From: a virus
Direction: 5' to 3' (one strand)
DNA: 42,923 bases
IMG/VR virus record: IMGVR_UViG_3300047471_000528
Span: 1 to 42,923 of that record
Shown: positions 13,610 through 21,524 of the stretch, one piece after another
How positions within the stretch are numbered: the stretch's first letter is position 1
How the letters are laid out: the number at the start of each line of letters is the position of its first letter
Notes under the pieces: generated by a model
Told to the model about the DNA's origin: nothing
The model's database searches: none
Seen by the model: only the letters and a program-made list of their open reading frames with translations
Made by a program: the position numbers and the translations under genes

Positions 13610-13882
13610 ATGTTAAAATTAAATAAAATGAGAAATCGAAGTGGTCAAAAGAATTTCCAATGTGATTTCTGTCCTACTCGAAATTCTTGGGTCAAACTTA
13701 TCCGAATTAGGGGCGAAGCACATCTGATGTGTCCCGAATGTATTGCAGAACTTGCTAGACAATGTAGATTAGAAAAGGAAAAAACTGATGCAATTAAAAT
13801 CGGCGCCACCAATGGAGCCATTAGCAATAGAGGAACTGGGAATCAGTCCTTACAAACAGAAACTCCTGAGAATGCGTCTTGA
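13610..13882 (+). CDS. Zinc-knuckle protein, hypothetical
   Basis: A 90-residue protein with CDFC near residues 18-21 and CPEC near 41-44, a four-cysteine zinc ribbon. ATG 13628 (MRNRSGQKNF) is an alternative start that would place the ribbon nearer the N-terminus. The C-terminal 30 residues are polar and overlap the next gene in another frame by 95 bases, which suggests that the tail is under weak constraint. Confidence 0.6.
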   Translation: MLKLNKMRNRSGQKNFQCDFCPTRNSWVKLIRIRGEAHLMCPECIAELARQCRLEKEKTDAIKIGATNGAISNRGTGNQSLQTETPENAS

Positions 13883-14039
13883 TGGATTTCTACCAAAACA
13901 AATTGCCCATTTAGAGAATCGTGCTCATGGAACTATTGATAATCATTTTCAACAAATTTTCCATAAGCACGAAACATCCAGCTTACTCGATTTTTTAATA
14001 AAAGTGGGATGGGTTAGAGTTATCTCTAAGCAAACTTAA
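13788..14039 (+). CDS. LuxR/GerE-type helix-turn-helix protein
   Basis: An 83-residue protein starting at ATG 13788 with AAAGGA 9 bases upstream. Residues about 25-70 fit the GerE/LuxR HTH pattern: LLRMRLDGFLPKQIAHLE, then a turn and a recognition helix (RAHGTIDNHFQQIFHKH), then LLDFLIKVGW. No receiver or ligand domain is present, so it is a stand-alone DNA-binding domain. It sits just before the candidate late promoter at 14067 and the packaging genes, so control of late transcription is plausible. The 5' end overlaps the zinc-knuckle gene. Confidence 0.7.
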   Translation: MQLKSAPPMEPLAIEELGISPYKQKLLRMRLDGFLPKQIAHLENRAHGTIDNHFQQIFHKHETSSLLDFLIKVGWVRVISKQT

Positions 14040-14066
14040 CTTATTGAATGGAAAGGAGATTGAGTC

Positions 14067-14096
14067 TTGACAAAGCACAAGCGACTCAAGTATACT
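14067..14096 (+). promoter_or_regulatory. Candidate late promoter, near-consensus sigma-70
   Basis: TTGACA (14067-14072), an 18-base spacer and TATACT (14091-14096) match the sigma-70 consensus at 11 of 12 positions. Transcription would begin near 14103, inside the gene that starts at the same TTG, and would serve the candidate small terminase, terL and the virion genes. It lies just after the LuxR-type HTH gene, a possible regulator. Confidence 0.55.
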
Positions 14097-14318
14097 GGTC
14101 TGTCACCCAAAGTGCAACCCAAATCAAAAGATGAGATTTACGCGGAATCAAGAATAAAAAATTCTCCTCTCCGCTTCGAAAAAACAATTACAGAGGTAGG
14201 AATTTTTGTATCTGATGAATTTCAACACATCAAGGATGCAAAGGTAATAAAACGTGAAACTCGATCCAAGTCAGATTCATCAAGTAGTGAAACAAGCGAC
14301 GCAGGGCCAAAAAGCTGA
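14067..14318 (+). CDS. Basic hypothetical protein with TTG start
   Basis: An 83-residue product. The TTG start is supported by AAGGAG 8 bases upstream. The protein is rich in Lys, Ser and Glu (MTKHKRLKYTGLSPKVQPKS, then a serine-rich C-terminus), so most of it looks disordered. Its first codons double as a near-consensus promoter. It overlaps the candidate small terminase by 65 bases. No family is recognised. Confidence 0.55.
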   Translation: MTKHKRLKYTGLSPKVQPKSKDEIYAESRIKNSPLRFEKTITEVGIFVSDEFQHIKDAKVIKRETRSKSDSSSSETSDAGPKS

Positions 14319-14562
14319 ATCTAAATCTTCTGACTTCAAAGATCTTCTTGAACGAAATGGTCTTTCAGAAGAAGAAGTTTTAGAAAGCATTGGTTCTGTA
14401 ATGCGCGGAGGGGAAACAGATCAGGTGCGTCTCCGCGCAGCCGAATTGGGAGCGAAACTTCATGGATTTATGCAACCTGAAGGATTGAATGTTCCCAATA
14501 TCACAATCGTAATTAAAGATGCGCAACCTGGTTCAATGAATTCCATTCTTATACCTCGATAA
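14254..14562 (+). CDS. Possible terminase small subunit
   Basis: A 102-residue protein from GTG 14254. After a polar leader it has a helix (FKDLLERNGLSEEEVLESI), a second helix (VRLRAAELGAKLHGFM) and a terminal NITIVIKDAQPG strand. This order (helix, R.RA.EL..KLHG, then a short I.I.I.D strand) resembles small terminase subunits, which recognise pac DNA and load the large subunit. The call is from pattern and position upstream of terL, about 2.6 kb away. A TerS normally lies nearer terL, so it could be another DNA-binding protein. Confidence 0.5.
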   Translation: MKLDPSQIHQVVKQATQGQKAESKSSDFKDLLERNGLSEEEVLESIGSVMRGGETDQVRLRAAELGAKLHGFMQPEGLNVPNITIVIKDAQPGSMNSILIPR

Positions 14563-14569
14563 GGAAAAT

Positions 14570-14830
14570 ATGTCAGCTCCTGCACAACCCAAACAAATCG
14601 AAACCTCTTCTCCGAATGCGGATCAGATAATTTACACTTTGCAATATCGGCGCGGGGACAACCCACATCCGATGCAAAAGAATTTCAGAGCATCCTCCGA
14701 GTTGAAGATTCCTCAACTTGTCGAGAGATGTAAAACGTATTGCACCAACATGAACTACAGATTTATTTCTGTGGGTCCTTGGCTTTCTGATCTTGCAATG
14801 GATGAACAGAAACAACAGCAACTTGGTTAG
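14570..14830 (+). CDS. Hypothetical protein (86 aa)
   Basis: The ATG at 14570 follows AAGGAAA closely. The 86-residue protein has a core RASSELKIPQLVERCKTYCTNMNYRFISVGPWLSDL, a pattern I have seen in uncharacterised phage proteins near packaging genes. One GGCGCGG motif lies inside the coding sequence. A small alpha/beta fold is likely; no activity can be assigned. Confidence 0.6.
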   Translation: MSAPAQPKQIETSSPNADQIIYTLQYRRGDNPHPMQKNFRASSELKIPQLVERCKTYCTNMNYRFISVGPWLSDLAMDEQKQQQLG

Positions 14831-14837
14831 GAGACCT

Positions 14838-15182
14838 GTGAAAAAATTATTTTTTATTTCAATTTTGTTTCTCTCAAGTTGTGCCAAACCAACGGTTCAA
14901 CATCCAGGTGCCTTGAATTCTTTCGATAACAATGCTTACGACACATTGCGAGTCGAAGAAAAAACACTGCTTTCAATAAAAGCAGACCTACCTACAACCC
15001 CGCTATTAACCCCAGCCTACAATTTGGCAAAAGAGCAATACAATACTACCATTGCAGCTTACAAAACTTACCATCTGGCTTTGCAAGCTGGTTCAAATCC
15101 TGATACTACTGCTCTTTCTGCCGCAATAACAGATTTAGTGGCTAGAGTTGCTGCAATCTTTAAGGTTGGTCCAACAAAATGA
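14838..15182 (+). CDS. Lipoprotein, possible lysis (outer spanin-like) or envelope protein
   Basis: A GTG start at 14838 with AGGAG four bases upstream gives 114 residues with a lipobox: MKKLFFISILFLSSCAKP, lipidated Cys at position 15. The mature part is helical (a long segment from TLLSIKADL to ARVAAIFKV). A longer in-frame start at 14793 would bury the signal and is rejected. A lipoprotein could be an outer spanin or an exclusion protein; no adjacent inner spanin is obvious. Confidence 0.68.
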   Translation: MKKLFFISILFLSSCAKPTVQHPGALNSFDNNAYDTLRVEEKTLLSIKADLPTTPLLTPAYNLAKEQYNTTIAAYKTYHLALQAGSNPDTTALSAAITDLVARVAAIFKVGPTK

Positions 15183-15373
15183 GAACCTTTGAACAAATAC
15201 TTGCTGATTTACAACTTGCTGCACAAGTCACTGCATCGACTGGAATTCCAGATGTATCACAGGGCGCGGCTATTGCAGCCAGTTTGCTTAAAATTGCGCA
15301 AACCGCAGTGAAAGCACATCAAGATATTATTGGTGAACCTCTGGATTTGAATTTGCTGCAACCAATTGACTGA
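15179..15373 (+). CDS. Small helical hypothetical protein (64 aa)
   Basis: The start overlaps the lipoprotein stop by ATGA and its stop overlaps the next ATG, so it is tightly coupled. The 64 residues are mostly alanine-rich helix (ILADLQLAAQVTAS, GAAIAASLLKIAQTAVKAHQDI). It could be an amphipathic membrane-associated or structural helper protein. Nothing else is recognised. Confidence 0.6.
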   Translation: MRTFEQILADLQLAAQVTASTGIPDVSQGAAIAASLLKIAQTAVKAHQDIIGEPLDLNLLQPID

Positions 15374-15639
15374 TGAAGAAAATTGATCCCATCCTCTATT
15401 TACTCACAGGACTTGTCCTGCTGTATACTGGAGTAATCATCTTTGTAGCTATTTGGCTGAAGAATGATGGGCAAACTTTTCAAATTGTTTCGAATCTCGC
15501 ATCTGGATTTGCAGGTTCTCTTTTAACCCGGATTAATCCGACGCGACCTAACACAGATGCAGTCGATGCTTCTATCAAGAAAATAACAGACGTACACACA
15601 GAATCACAAAGTCCTTTAACTGCTGAAAAGAAGGATTAA
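15373..15639 (+). CDS. Small membrane protein, holin candidate
   Basis: An 88-residue protein with one strong transmembrane helix at about residues 7-28 (ILYLLTGLVLLYTGVIIFVAIW), a short basic turn (LKNDG), a weaker hydrophobic stretch at about 38-52 and a charged C-terminal tail. This profile fits a small holin or holin-like protein, but the lysozyme is 15 kb away, so the assignment is tentative. It is flanked by one-base overlaps on both sides. Confidence 0.6.
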   Translation: MKKIDPILYLLTGLVLLYTGVIIFVAIWLKNDGQTFQIVSNLASGFAGSLLTRINPTRPNTDAVDASIKKITDVHTESQSPLTAEKKD

Positions 15640-16142
15640 TGAACATTCAAGGGATACTAGCAAATCTGATGGGGAGTAAACTTACTCCCACTGTACGCAC
15701 AGAACCAGGCGTAACTTATGGACCTGCGGTATCCCTTGTTTCGCGAACTCCAATTGATTTCGATGAAAATATGCCAGCCAATCGGCAAGGTGAATATTTC
15801 CCAGGCACAAATCGAATTCATGTGAATCCAAATTCTAAAGGATTCCCAACATCACAAGTTTTGAAACATGAACAAATTCATGCAATTTTAAGTCAACTTC
15901 CACAAGGTGGAGCACCTCAGACTACTTCCGCGCCAGGATTTATGGATATTGCAAGACGTATTCAGGGAACTCGCGCGGGAGATGTGCAAGATGAAGTTCC
16001 TGCATATATGGCGCAATCTCCGACTTCTCAGTTTTATGGCGTTTCTGACGATCAACGGAATGCTTATGTGCAAGGTTTGGCAGCGCAACTTCAGAAATTA
16101 GATCCTGGTCTCGCTGCGAGATTTCAGCGACTTTCTAAATAG
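15639..16142 (+). CDS. HExxH zinc metallopeptidase-like protein
   Basis: A 167-residue protein with the zinc-protease motif HEQIH at residues 77-81 (VLKHEQIHAIL) and a downstream acid, E119 (DVQDEVPAYMAQ), that could be the third ligand as in gluzincin-type folds. Upstream strands (GEYFPGTNRIHVNP) precede the motif in the usual way. It could be a maturation protease for prohead or scaffold, or act on cell-wall peptides. Its location before terL and portal favours virion morphogenesis. There is no signal peptide. Confidence 0.7.
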   Translation: MNIQGILANLMGSKLTPTVRTEPGVTYGPAVSLVSRTPIDFDENMPANRQGEYFPGTNRIHVNPNSKGFPTSQVLKHEQIHAILSQLPQGGAPQTTSAPGFMDIARRIQGTRAGDVQDEVPAYMAQSPTSQFYGVSDDQRNAYVQGLAAQLQKLDPGLAARFQRLSK

Positions 16143-16151
16143 GAGTTTGAA

Positions 16152-16403
16152 ATGGCTTCAGTGAATAAAACTGTAAGAGATGTGGCTGCGAAGATGTCAG
16201 CGCCTCCCGCGCCGAAAAAAGGGCAGGGGAAACGAGTTTCTGTGGAGAAAATGAAAGGTGGCTATTTGTCCGAAACCACTTATAAAGGATCTCACGAAGG
16301 TCCCCATTATTACCCACCTGATAAAGCTGTTCACAAAAATCTCAGTTCTGTAAAACAGCATATGGCACACGCATTTAATGATGCTGATGCTGACGAGGCT
16401 TAA
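16152..16403 (+). CDS. Hypothetical protein (83 aa)
   Basis: ATG 16152 has AGGAG about 6 bases upstream. The N-terminal third is basic and Ala/Pro-rich (AAKMSAPPAPKKGQGKR); the rest contains KMKGGYLSETTYKG, HYYPPDKAVHKNL and a final acidic ADADEA. Similar small proteins occur next to the following KHPGFKAVQK-type gene in other phages, from memory. It is probably a minor virion or morphogenesis protein. Confidence 0.6.
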   Translation: MASVNKTVRDVAAKMSAPPAPKKGQGKRVSVEKMKGGYLSETTYKGSHEGPHYYPPDKAVHKNLSSVKQHMAHAFNDADADEA

Positions 16404-16405
16404 AT

Positions 16406-16594
16406 ATGGACAAAATGGGCGCCATCAAAGCAGGATTTAAACATTCTGCAAAACATCCCGGCTTCAAAGCTGTGCAAAAAGGAATTGAAGGCGAAGGATA
16501 CTCGAAAGAAGCCGCCGGAGCAATTCTTGCATCACGTTCCCGACATGCTTCTGCGAAGGCGAAAGCTGCTAATCCGAGATTGAAAAGAGTTTGA
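16406..16594 (+). CDS. Small basic protein of the KHPGFKAVQ...ANPRLKRV phage family
   Basis: A 62-residue protein with the conserved order KHPGFKAVQKGI, then SKEAAGAILASRSRHAS, then a terminal ANPRLKRV. Many phages encode this family close to structural genes, but no function is known to me. It is basic and helical and could bind DNA or act within the virion. It starts two bases after the previous stop. Confidence 0.65.
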   Translation: MDKMGAIKAGFKHSAKHPGFKAVQKGIEGEGYSKEAAGAILASRSRHASAKAKAANPRLKRV

Positions 16595-16598
16595 ATCA

Positions 16599-17009
16599 AT
16601 GCAACTTCAGATTCATCATTATCATCATTCTGATGATGCGACTCAACAGCTTTTAAATAAGTTGTTGTTTCTTGCAACACAAAATCAAACATTACTTAAG
16701 GAGCTAAAAGTGACAGATCAACAGGTAAGTGATCTACTCGATCAGGTAAATGCAACTACCAATGGGATTGCAGCGATTCAAACTGCGGATTCTACCACAT
16801 TGGGAACCGTGAAAACGGAATTGGAAGCTCTTCTCGCAAATCCGACTGTTAATGGTATTTCGGATGCGACAGCTGCGAAATTGCAAACTCTCGCAACTGC
16901 AATTGGTGGAGTGAAAACCAATTCCGACAACAATGCAACTTTGTTGAATGCAATTGCAGCAGAAGGCGCTCCAGTTGTTCCACCGCCGCCTCCTCCGCCC
17001 GCAGGTTAA
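16599..17009 (+). CDS. Coiled-coil protein with polyproline C-terminus
   Basis: A 136-residue protein. Residues about 1-15 are histidine-rich (QIHHYHHSDD), followed by helices (TQQLLNKLLFLATQ) and a coiled coil with Asn/Thr-rich registers. The protein ends in VVPPPPPPPAG. The layout is like small trimeric virion or tail-associated proteins. It precedes a GC-rich hairpin and terL, with no strong Shine-Dalgarno sequence. Confidence 0.6.
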   Translation: MQLQIHHYHHSDDATQQLLNKLLFLATQNQTLLKELKVTDQQVSDLLDQVNATTNGIAAIQTADSTTLGTVKTELEALLANPTVNGISDATAAKLQTLATAIGGVKTNSDNNATLLNAIAAEGAPVVPPPPPPPAG

Positions 17010-17068
17010 TTCAATTTCTCTCACTCCCATTTAAAACTCGCCAGTTTATAAATGGTTAGCTGAGAGAC

Positions 17069-17104
17069 GTGGGGTTGGTTTCATTCAGGTGTTCCCAACC
17101 CCAC
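17069..17104 (+). promoter_or_regulatory. GC-rich hairpin upstream of terL
   Basis: GTGGGGTTGG (17069-17078) pairs with CCAACCCCAC (17095-17104) around a 16-base loop. No T run follows, so intrinsic termination is unlikely. It ends 15 bases before ATG 17120 of terL. It may modulate terL translation, stabilise the 3' part of a processed message or serve as a protein-binding site. Confidence 0.55.
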
Positions 17105-17119
17105 TTCAATTCAAATCAG

Positions 17120-18619
17120 ATGAATCTAGAATTCGGATTTGCCAACGATCAGCAGAGAGAAGTTTTCTACGCGCGGAATAGAAATCAATGCTTCTCAGGT
17201 GGATTCAATAATGGTAAATCTTTCATTGGTTGTGCTAAACTTCTCGTTCTCCTCTCAACATTCCCTCGATATCGAGTAGCAATTTGTCGACAAGTCGGTG
17301 CGGATTTAAAGAAAACTACTCGACAAACCTTTTTCAAGTTGTGCCCAAAAGAGTTGATTGAATCTGACAACCAGCAAGATGGTGTCACGACATTGATCAA
17401 TGGATCTATAATTTTTTGGTTACATCTTGATAAAGTTGATGAATCAACCCTGCGCGGGTTGGAAGTAAATAGTGTTCTGGTAGACCAGGCGGAAGAAATT
17501 GAAGAAAAAGTTTTCGACATTCTCCAAGCGCGCGTCGGAAGATGGGATGATGCTGAGATACCTCAACGGCTCCTTGACGAAAATCCAAACTGGCCGACTA
17601 ATGAAAAAACTGGCAAGCATATCGCCCCATCTTATTTCTTGTTACTCTGTAATCCGGACACACAATTCCATTTCATCTATCGAAAATTCCATCCAGATTC
17701 CCTTGATAGAAATCCAAACTACTTCTTCGCAGAAGGCGAATGGGACGCAGGATTAGGATCTAAAGAAGGATATGAAGATGCTCTCCTTCATGATGATGAA
17801 TGGAAAGAAAAATACATCAAGGGAAAATGGGGAATCTCAAATGCCCAAATTCATCGTCTGCTTTCGGAATCTTTACTCGATTACACACCAGCACTTTTTG
17901 ATGATATCAAACGCAAAGGTAACTTGTTCCGCGCGATGGATCATGGAGAAACCTCTCCAACCTGCTGTTTGTGGGCTGCTTCCTATAAGGGAGTCTACAT
18001 CTTCTACCGAGAGTATTATCTCGCAAATGAAGTCATTAGTAAACACCGTGCTAACATTGTCAATCTTTCTGACCACGAGTCTTATGCTGGGTCATATGCT
18101 GACCCTTCTATTTTTCATGTGGAAAGTCAGAAAAATGGTGGTTTTTGGACAGTTGCTGACGAGTATATAACTCGTGACATTGATGCCCCGCCGATCTCTT
18201 GGATTGCAGCGGACAACAATGAGTTTGCGACACGAAATCGAATTAACGAGCTTTTGAGGGCAAGTGGAAACTTCAAACACCCTATCACAGGAAAAGATGG
18301 GAGTCCGGGTGTTTATTTCATTAAACGATCCGACGATTACCCCAATGGCTGTTACCATTCTATTACACAACTTCAATCTCAGAGAAGAAAACTTATTGGA
18401 TATTTTGAAGGAAAAGCTATCTACGACGATGCTAGAGAAGATTCTCTCACGGACCATGCTTATGATCCGATTAGATATTTCGTAGCAATGCATGGAACTC
18501 AAAAGCCAGCGGAACATCGAAAGATTCCAAAGAATTCGATTAAATGGTTCAAGAATCAAATGAAAAAGACCAAACTCCTAGCGGCTGGCTCTGCCGCAGG
18601 CGGATCTGATGGACTCTAA
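17120..18619 (+). CDS. terL: Terminase large subunit
   Basis: The 499-residue ATPase-nuclease that drives DNA packaging. From ATG 17120 the Walker A motif SGGFNNGKS is at residues 26-34 and Walker B VLVDQAEE at 119-126, giving the usual TerL spacing. The C-terminal RNase H-like nuclease domain starts near residue 270 with RAMDHGE (D274), followed by a later YADPSIF acid. A GTG frame at 17069 adds 17 codons within a hairpin and is rejected. The end overlaps the portal start by 11 bases. Headful packaging is a reasonable guess given the circular assembly, but this was not established from the sequence. Confidence 0.92.
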   Translation: MNLEFGFANDQQREVFYARNRNQCFSGGFNNGKSFIGCAKLLVLLSTFPRYRVAICRQVGADLKKTTRQTFFKLCPKELIESDNQQDGVTTLINGSIIFWLHLDKVDESTLRGLEVNSVLVDQAEEIEEKVFDILQARVGRWDDAEIPQRLLDENPNWPTNEKTGKHIAPSYFLLLCNPDTQFHFIYRKFHPDSLDRNPNYFFAEGEWDAGLGSKEGYEDALLHDDEWKEKYIKGKWGISNAQIHRLLSESLLDYTPALFDDIKRKGNLFRAMDHGETSPTCCLWAASYKGVYIFYREYYLANEVISKHRANIVNLSDHESYAGSYADPSIFHVESQKNGGFWTVADEYITRDIDAPPISWIAADNNEFATRNRINELLRASGNFKHPITGKDGSPGVYFIKRSDDYPNGCYHSITQLQSQRRKLIGYFEGKAIYDDAREDSLTDHAYDPIRYFVAMHGTQKPAEHRKIPKNSIKWFKNQMKKTKLLAAGSAAGGSDGL

Positions 18620-20447
18620 TAAGACAAAACAAGTTGTTGACGATCAAATTTGGGGAAGTCGCATTCAAAGTGCGAATAAGTACCATGACGCATGGGAAAA
18701 TCTCTTCAAATGTAAAATTCTTGAAGATTATTATGAAGGTCGTCAGTGGGCAAATGTAACGGACGGCTACTCGCCGTATACGATCAATAAGTTTTTTGAG
18801 ACAATCGAGATAAAAATCGCTGAATTCATCCCCACTTTCCCGAAATATCAAGTTTCCGCGCGGGAGGCCAACTCCGCCGATGATTTGGAAAGTGCGGCTG
18901 AAGCATCGACGCTCAAACAAGACATTCTAAACACCATAATTATGGACAATAAGCAACATTTCCGTCAAGAAATGGAAATGGCTTATAAAGATTCATATTT
19001 TAGGTTTGGAATGGTCGAAGTTGGTTATGCTGCTGATTGGATTTTGAATCCAAATGCCCAGCGACCTCTTTTAGCCTCAGGAACTGATCCGAATGCTGGT
19101 AAAAAGCATAAAGTGGTTAAAGAACCTGACGAACTCCCCATCAATGAAAGGGTTTATTTTAAACACATTGGTGCTCGTAGGTTTCGTGTTGGTGGTGTGG
19201 ATAATAAGTACCTCAATCGTTGTTCTTGGGTGGGTTATTACGAATTTGTCTACAAGGACGACTTACTCTCATTAAAAGGTGTAAAAAATAAGGATAAAAT
19301 CGAAAGCGCGGTTCCTCAAGATCCCCACAAAGACGTAGTCTATGGAGACAGTGACCACGAGAAAATGAAGAGTGGTGCAGTAAAAATTTGGCATATTTGG
19401 GACATCCGCGCCGGAAACAGACTCATCATTTTAGATTCGCCGTGTACGACGATTTATGAGAAGAAATTTAAAAGACTTAATCTTTTTGATTATCGCCCTA
19501 ATCGTCGCACTTCTACTGAAGGATTCTATCCAGTTCCACCTGCATTCCAGTGGCTCAGTTCGCAGGATGAAATCAATGAAACGCGAGAAAGCCAACGTGC
19601 TCATCGACGCAGATTCGTCAGGAAATTTCAAGTAGTTCAGGATTTCATTGATGATGAGGAAATTGAGAAATTCGAAAATGGTGCCGACGGAGCACTTGTC
19701 AAAGTTAAAAGACCAAACGCAATTCTCCCCATTGATAATGCAAATATGGGTCCAGAGAATAAAGATGCGATGGTTACATCTTCAGATGATCTCAATAAGA
19801 TCAGTGGCACCAGCTCGGAGAGTCGTGGAGTTGCTGATCGAACTACAGCAACACAAGCACAAATTATTAATCAACGATCATCCATTCGTGAGACACATGA
19901 ACGTGATTTGGTGGTTGATTGGTTGTGCAATATCGGGAGAGAAGTGCTTTTGACGGCGCGGGACAAATTTGTTATCGGAGTTTGGGCACGGCTCACATCC
20001 AACATTAAGGAACAGTTTCTCGGTCAAGTTGAACCACAAAATCCTGCTTATCAGTGGGTAAGCTCTGAAAAATTGCAGGATGGGTATGATTTCCGAATTG
20101 ATGTCGATGTAACAAGTTTGAGTGAGAATGCAGCCCAAGATGAAAAACAAAAATTCATTGAGTTTCTTTCCGTTCTTGCTAATTACCCTGCTATCGCTTT
20201 TAGCCCCCTTCTTGTTCGTGAGGCTGCTTATCGTGTCGGATATAGGAATGAAGCAGTTATTAAAGAATTACAAAAGATGGCCCTAATGCAAGAAATGGGC
20301 AGACAACAAATGATGCAACAGCAATCTCAAGTTCAGCCCGGCGCGGGGCCATCAAATGGTGCAACCCAATTGAATCAGCAAATGCAGCCGAACACACAAT
20401 CTCAAATTACTCAACAAATTCAGAAACAAGTTCCTGGGGTTCAATAA
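18609..20447 (+). CDS. Portal protein
   Basis: A 612-residue portal, the dodecameric ring at the capsid vertex. Evidence is position straight after terL, size, an N-terminal helical ANKYHDAWENLFKCKILEDYYEGRQW segment typical of portals, a central stem/crown region and a long Gln-rich C-terminal tail (residues about 575-612). The KISGTSSESRG and TATQAQIINQRSSIRETHERD segments match the conserved region of podovirus-like portals. It overlaps terL by 11 bases. Confidence 0.9.
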   Translation: MDSNKTKQVVDDQIWGSRIQSANKYHDAWENLFKCKILEDYYEGRQWANVTDGYSPYTINKFFETIEIKIAEFIPTFPKYQVSAREANSADDLESAAEASTLKQDILNTIIMDNKQHFRQEMEMAYKDSYFRFGMVEVGYAADWILNPNAQRPLLASGTDPNAGKKHKVVKEPDELPINERVYFKHIGARRFRVGGVDNKYLNRCSWVGYYEFVYKDDLLSLKGVKNKDKIESAVPQDPHKDVVYGDSDHEKMKSGAVKIWHIWDIRAGNRLIILDSPCTTIYEKKFKRLNLFDYRPNRRTSTEGFYPVPPAFQWLSSQDEINETRESQRAHRRRFVRKFQVVQDFIDDEEIEKFENGADGALVKVKRPNAILPIDNANMGPENKDAMVTSSDDLNKISGTSSESRGVADRTTATQAQIINQRSSIRETHERDLVVDWLCNIGREVLLTARDKFVIGVWARLTSNIKEQFLGQVEPQNPAYQWVSSEKLQDGYDFRIDVDVTSLSENAAQDEKQKFIEFLSVLANYPAIAFSPLLVREAAYRVGYRNEAVIKELQKMALMQEMGRQQMMQQQSQVQPGAGPSNGATQLNQQMQPNTQSQITQQIQKQVPGVQ

Positions 20448-20448
20448 T

Positions 20449-20736
20449 GTGCCAGCGAAAAGACTCAACATCGAAACACTCGCAAGTTTGCGACGAGTTC
20501 TTACACCTCGCGAAAGTCGATGTGTTTCAGATTTAATTTTCACTCCAAGTGAATTCGATATCTCAATAGGGGATCTTGATGTAGTTTTTGTAGGTCCCCC
20601 AAATGGCGGCGCGGGAACATGGCGTTATTTCGATGTACCAGCAAGTGAGTATGAAAGTTTTAAGGACGCAGCATCACAAGGAACGTATTTCAATCTCTAT
20701 ATCAGAGACCAATATTCAAATGAGAGGATCAATTAA
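20449..20736 (+). CDS. KTSC-domain-like protein
   Basis: A 95-residue protein from GTG 20449. Its C-terminal half, TWRYFDVPASEYESFKDAAS then GTYFNLYIRDQYSNER, follows the KTSC domain pattern (F.VP...Y..F..A.S.G.YFN..IRD.Y). These domains are small, often fused to or beside phage virion genes, with unknown function. It sits between portal and scaffold, so a minor head role is likely. Confidence 0.65.
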   Translation: MPAKRLNIETLASLRRVLTPRESRCVSDLIFTPSEFDISIGDLDVVFVGPPNGGAGTWRYFDVPASEYESFKDAASQGTYFNLYIRDQYSNERIN

Positions 20737-20738
20737 TC

Positions 20739-21524
20739 ATGGCTGACGAAAATGTTGTAGAAGGTCAAGAAGAAGAAATAGTCGAAGGACAAGAAGGCAC
20801 CGAAGAAGGTGCTGAGGGTTCTGAAGAAGGATCTGAAGAAGGTGCTGAAACTGAAAGTGCTGAGGATCTTGCAGAAGCCAAACGAATTTATAAACTTTTG
20901 CAGAATCCAACAACTGCAAAAAGTTTGGTGCGTGAATTAGCCCGCGCCGAAGGCCTCTTAAAAGAAGATACGCCCACCACTCAAGAAGTCAAAGAGGGTA
21001 AAAAGGCCATCAAAGACATTCTCAAGGATAAACTTGGGGATAAATACGAGTTTCTGATCCCTCAATTGGGTGATGCACTCGAAGCGATACTCGCTGGTGA
21101 GCGAGCTGAAAGCCAACAATCTGTACAACAAATTCAGATTGACGCAACAAAGCGGGAAACGGCAGATGTTTTGTCCAAACTCGCTAAAGAAACAAAAGGG
21201 GAGTCTCGCAAATTAGAATCCCAAATGCTTGAACTAATGAATGAATTCCAGATCGGCCCTGGAGTTTCTATTGAGAAATACCTTCGTGGTCTCTATGCTC
21301 AGGCATCTTCCGCGCGAAATGCCACAACGAGCAGAAACCAGCAAAATGATAGAATTCGTCGAAATGCAAATGATGCAACAAGCCGATTGCAATCTTCCTC
21401 AGGAGCCGAGCCGAATAATCGCGGCGAGCGGCCTGCTGGAGTCGATCCAAATAAAAGGATGTCTGTAAAAGAGGCTGTGCAATTTGCTGCCAGTCAACAG
21501 GAACGTCAGAGCACAAGAAAATAA
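20739..21524 (+). CDS. Scaffolding protein
   Basis: A 261-residue protein placed directly before the major capsid gene. The N-terminus is extremely acidic (repeated EEGAEGSEEGSEEG), the middle is helical (KSLVRELARAEGLL, AIKDILKDKLGDKYEFL) and the C-terminus is polar and basic (SVKEAVQFAASQQERQSTRK). This composition and order match phage scaffolds that bind capsid protein through a basic C-terminal helix and leave the prohead. The metallopeptidase upstream could be its protease (inference). Confidence 0.82.
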   Translation: MADENVVEGQEEEIVEGQEGTEEGAEGSEEGSEEGAETESAEDLAEAKRIYKLLQNPTTAKSLVRELARAEGLLKEDTPTTQEVKEGKKAIKDILKDKLGDKYEFLIPQLGDALEAILAGERAESQQSVQQIQIDATKRETADVLSKLAKETKGESRKLESQMLELMNEFQIGPGVSIEKYLRGLYAQASSARNATTSRNQQNDRIRRNANDATSRLQSSSGAEPNNRGERPAGVDPNKRMSVKEAVQFAASQQERQSTRK

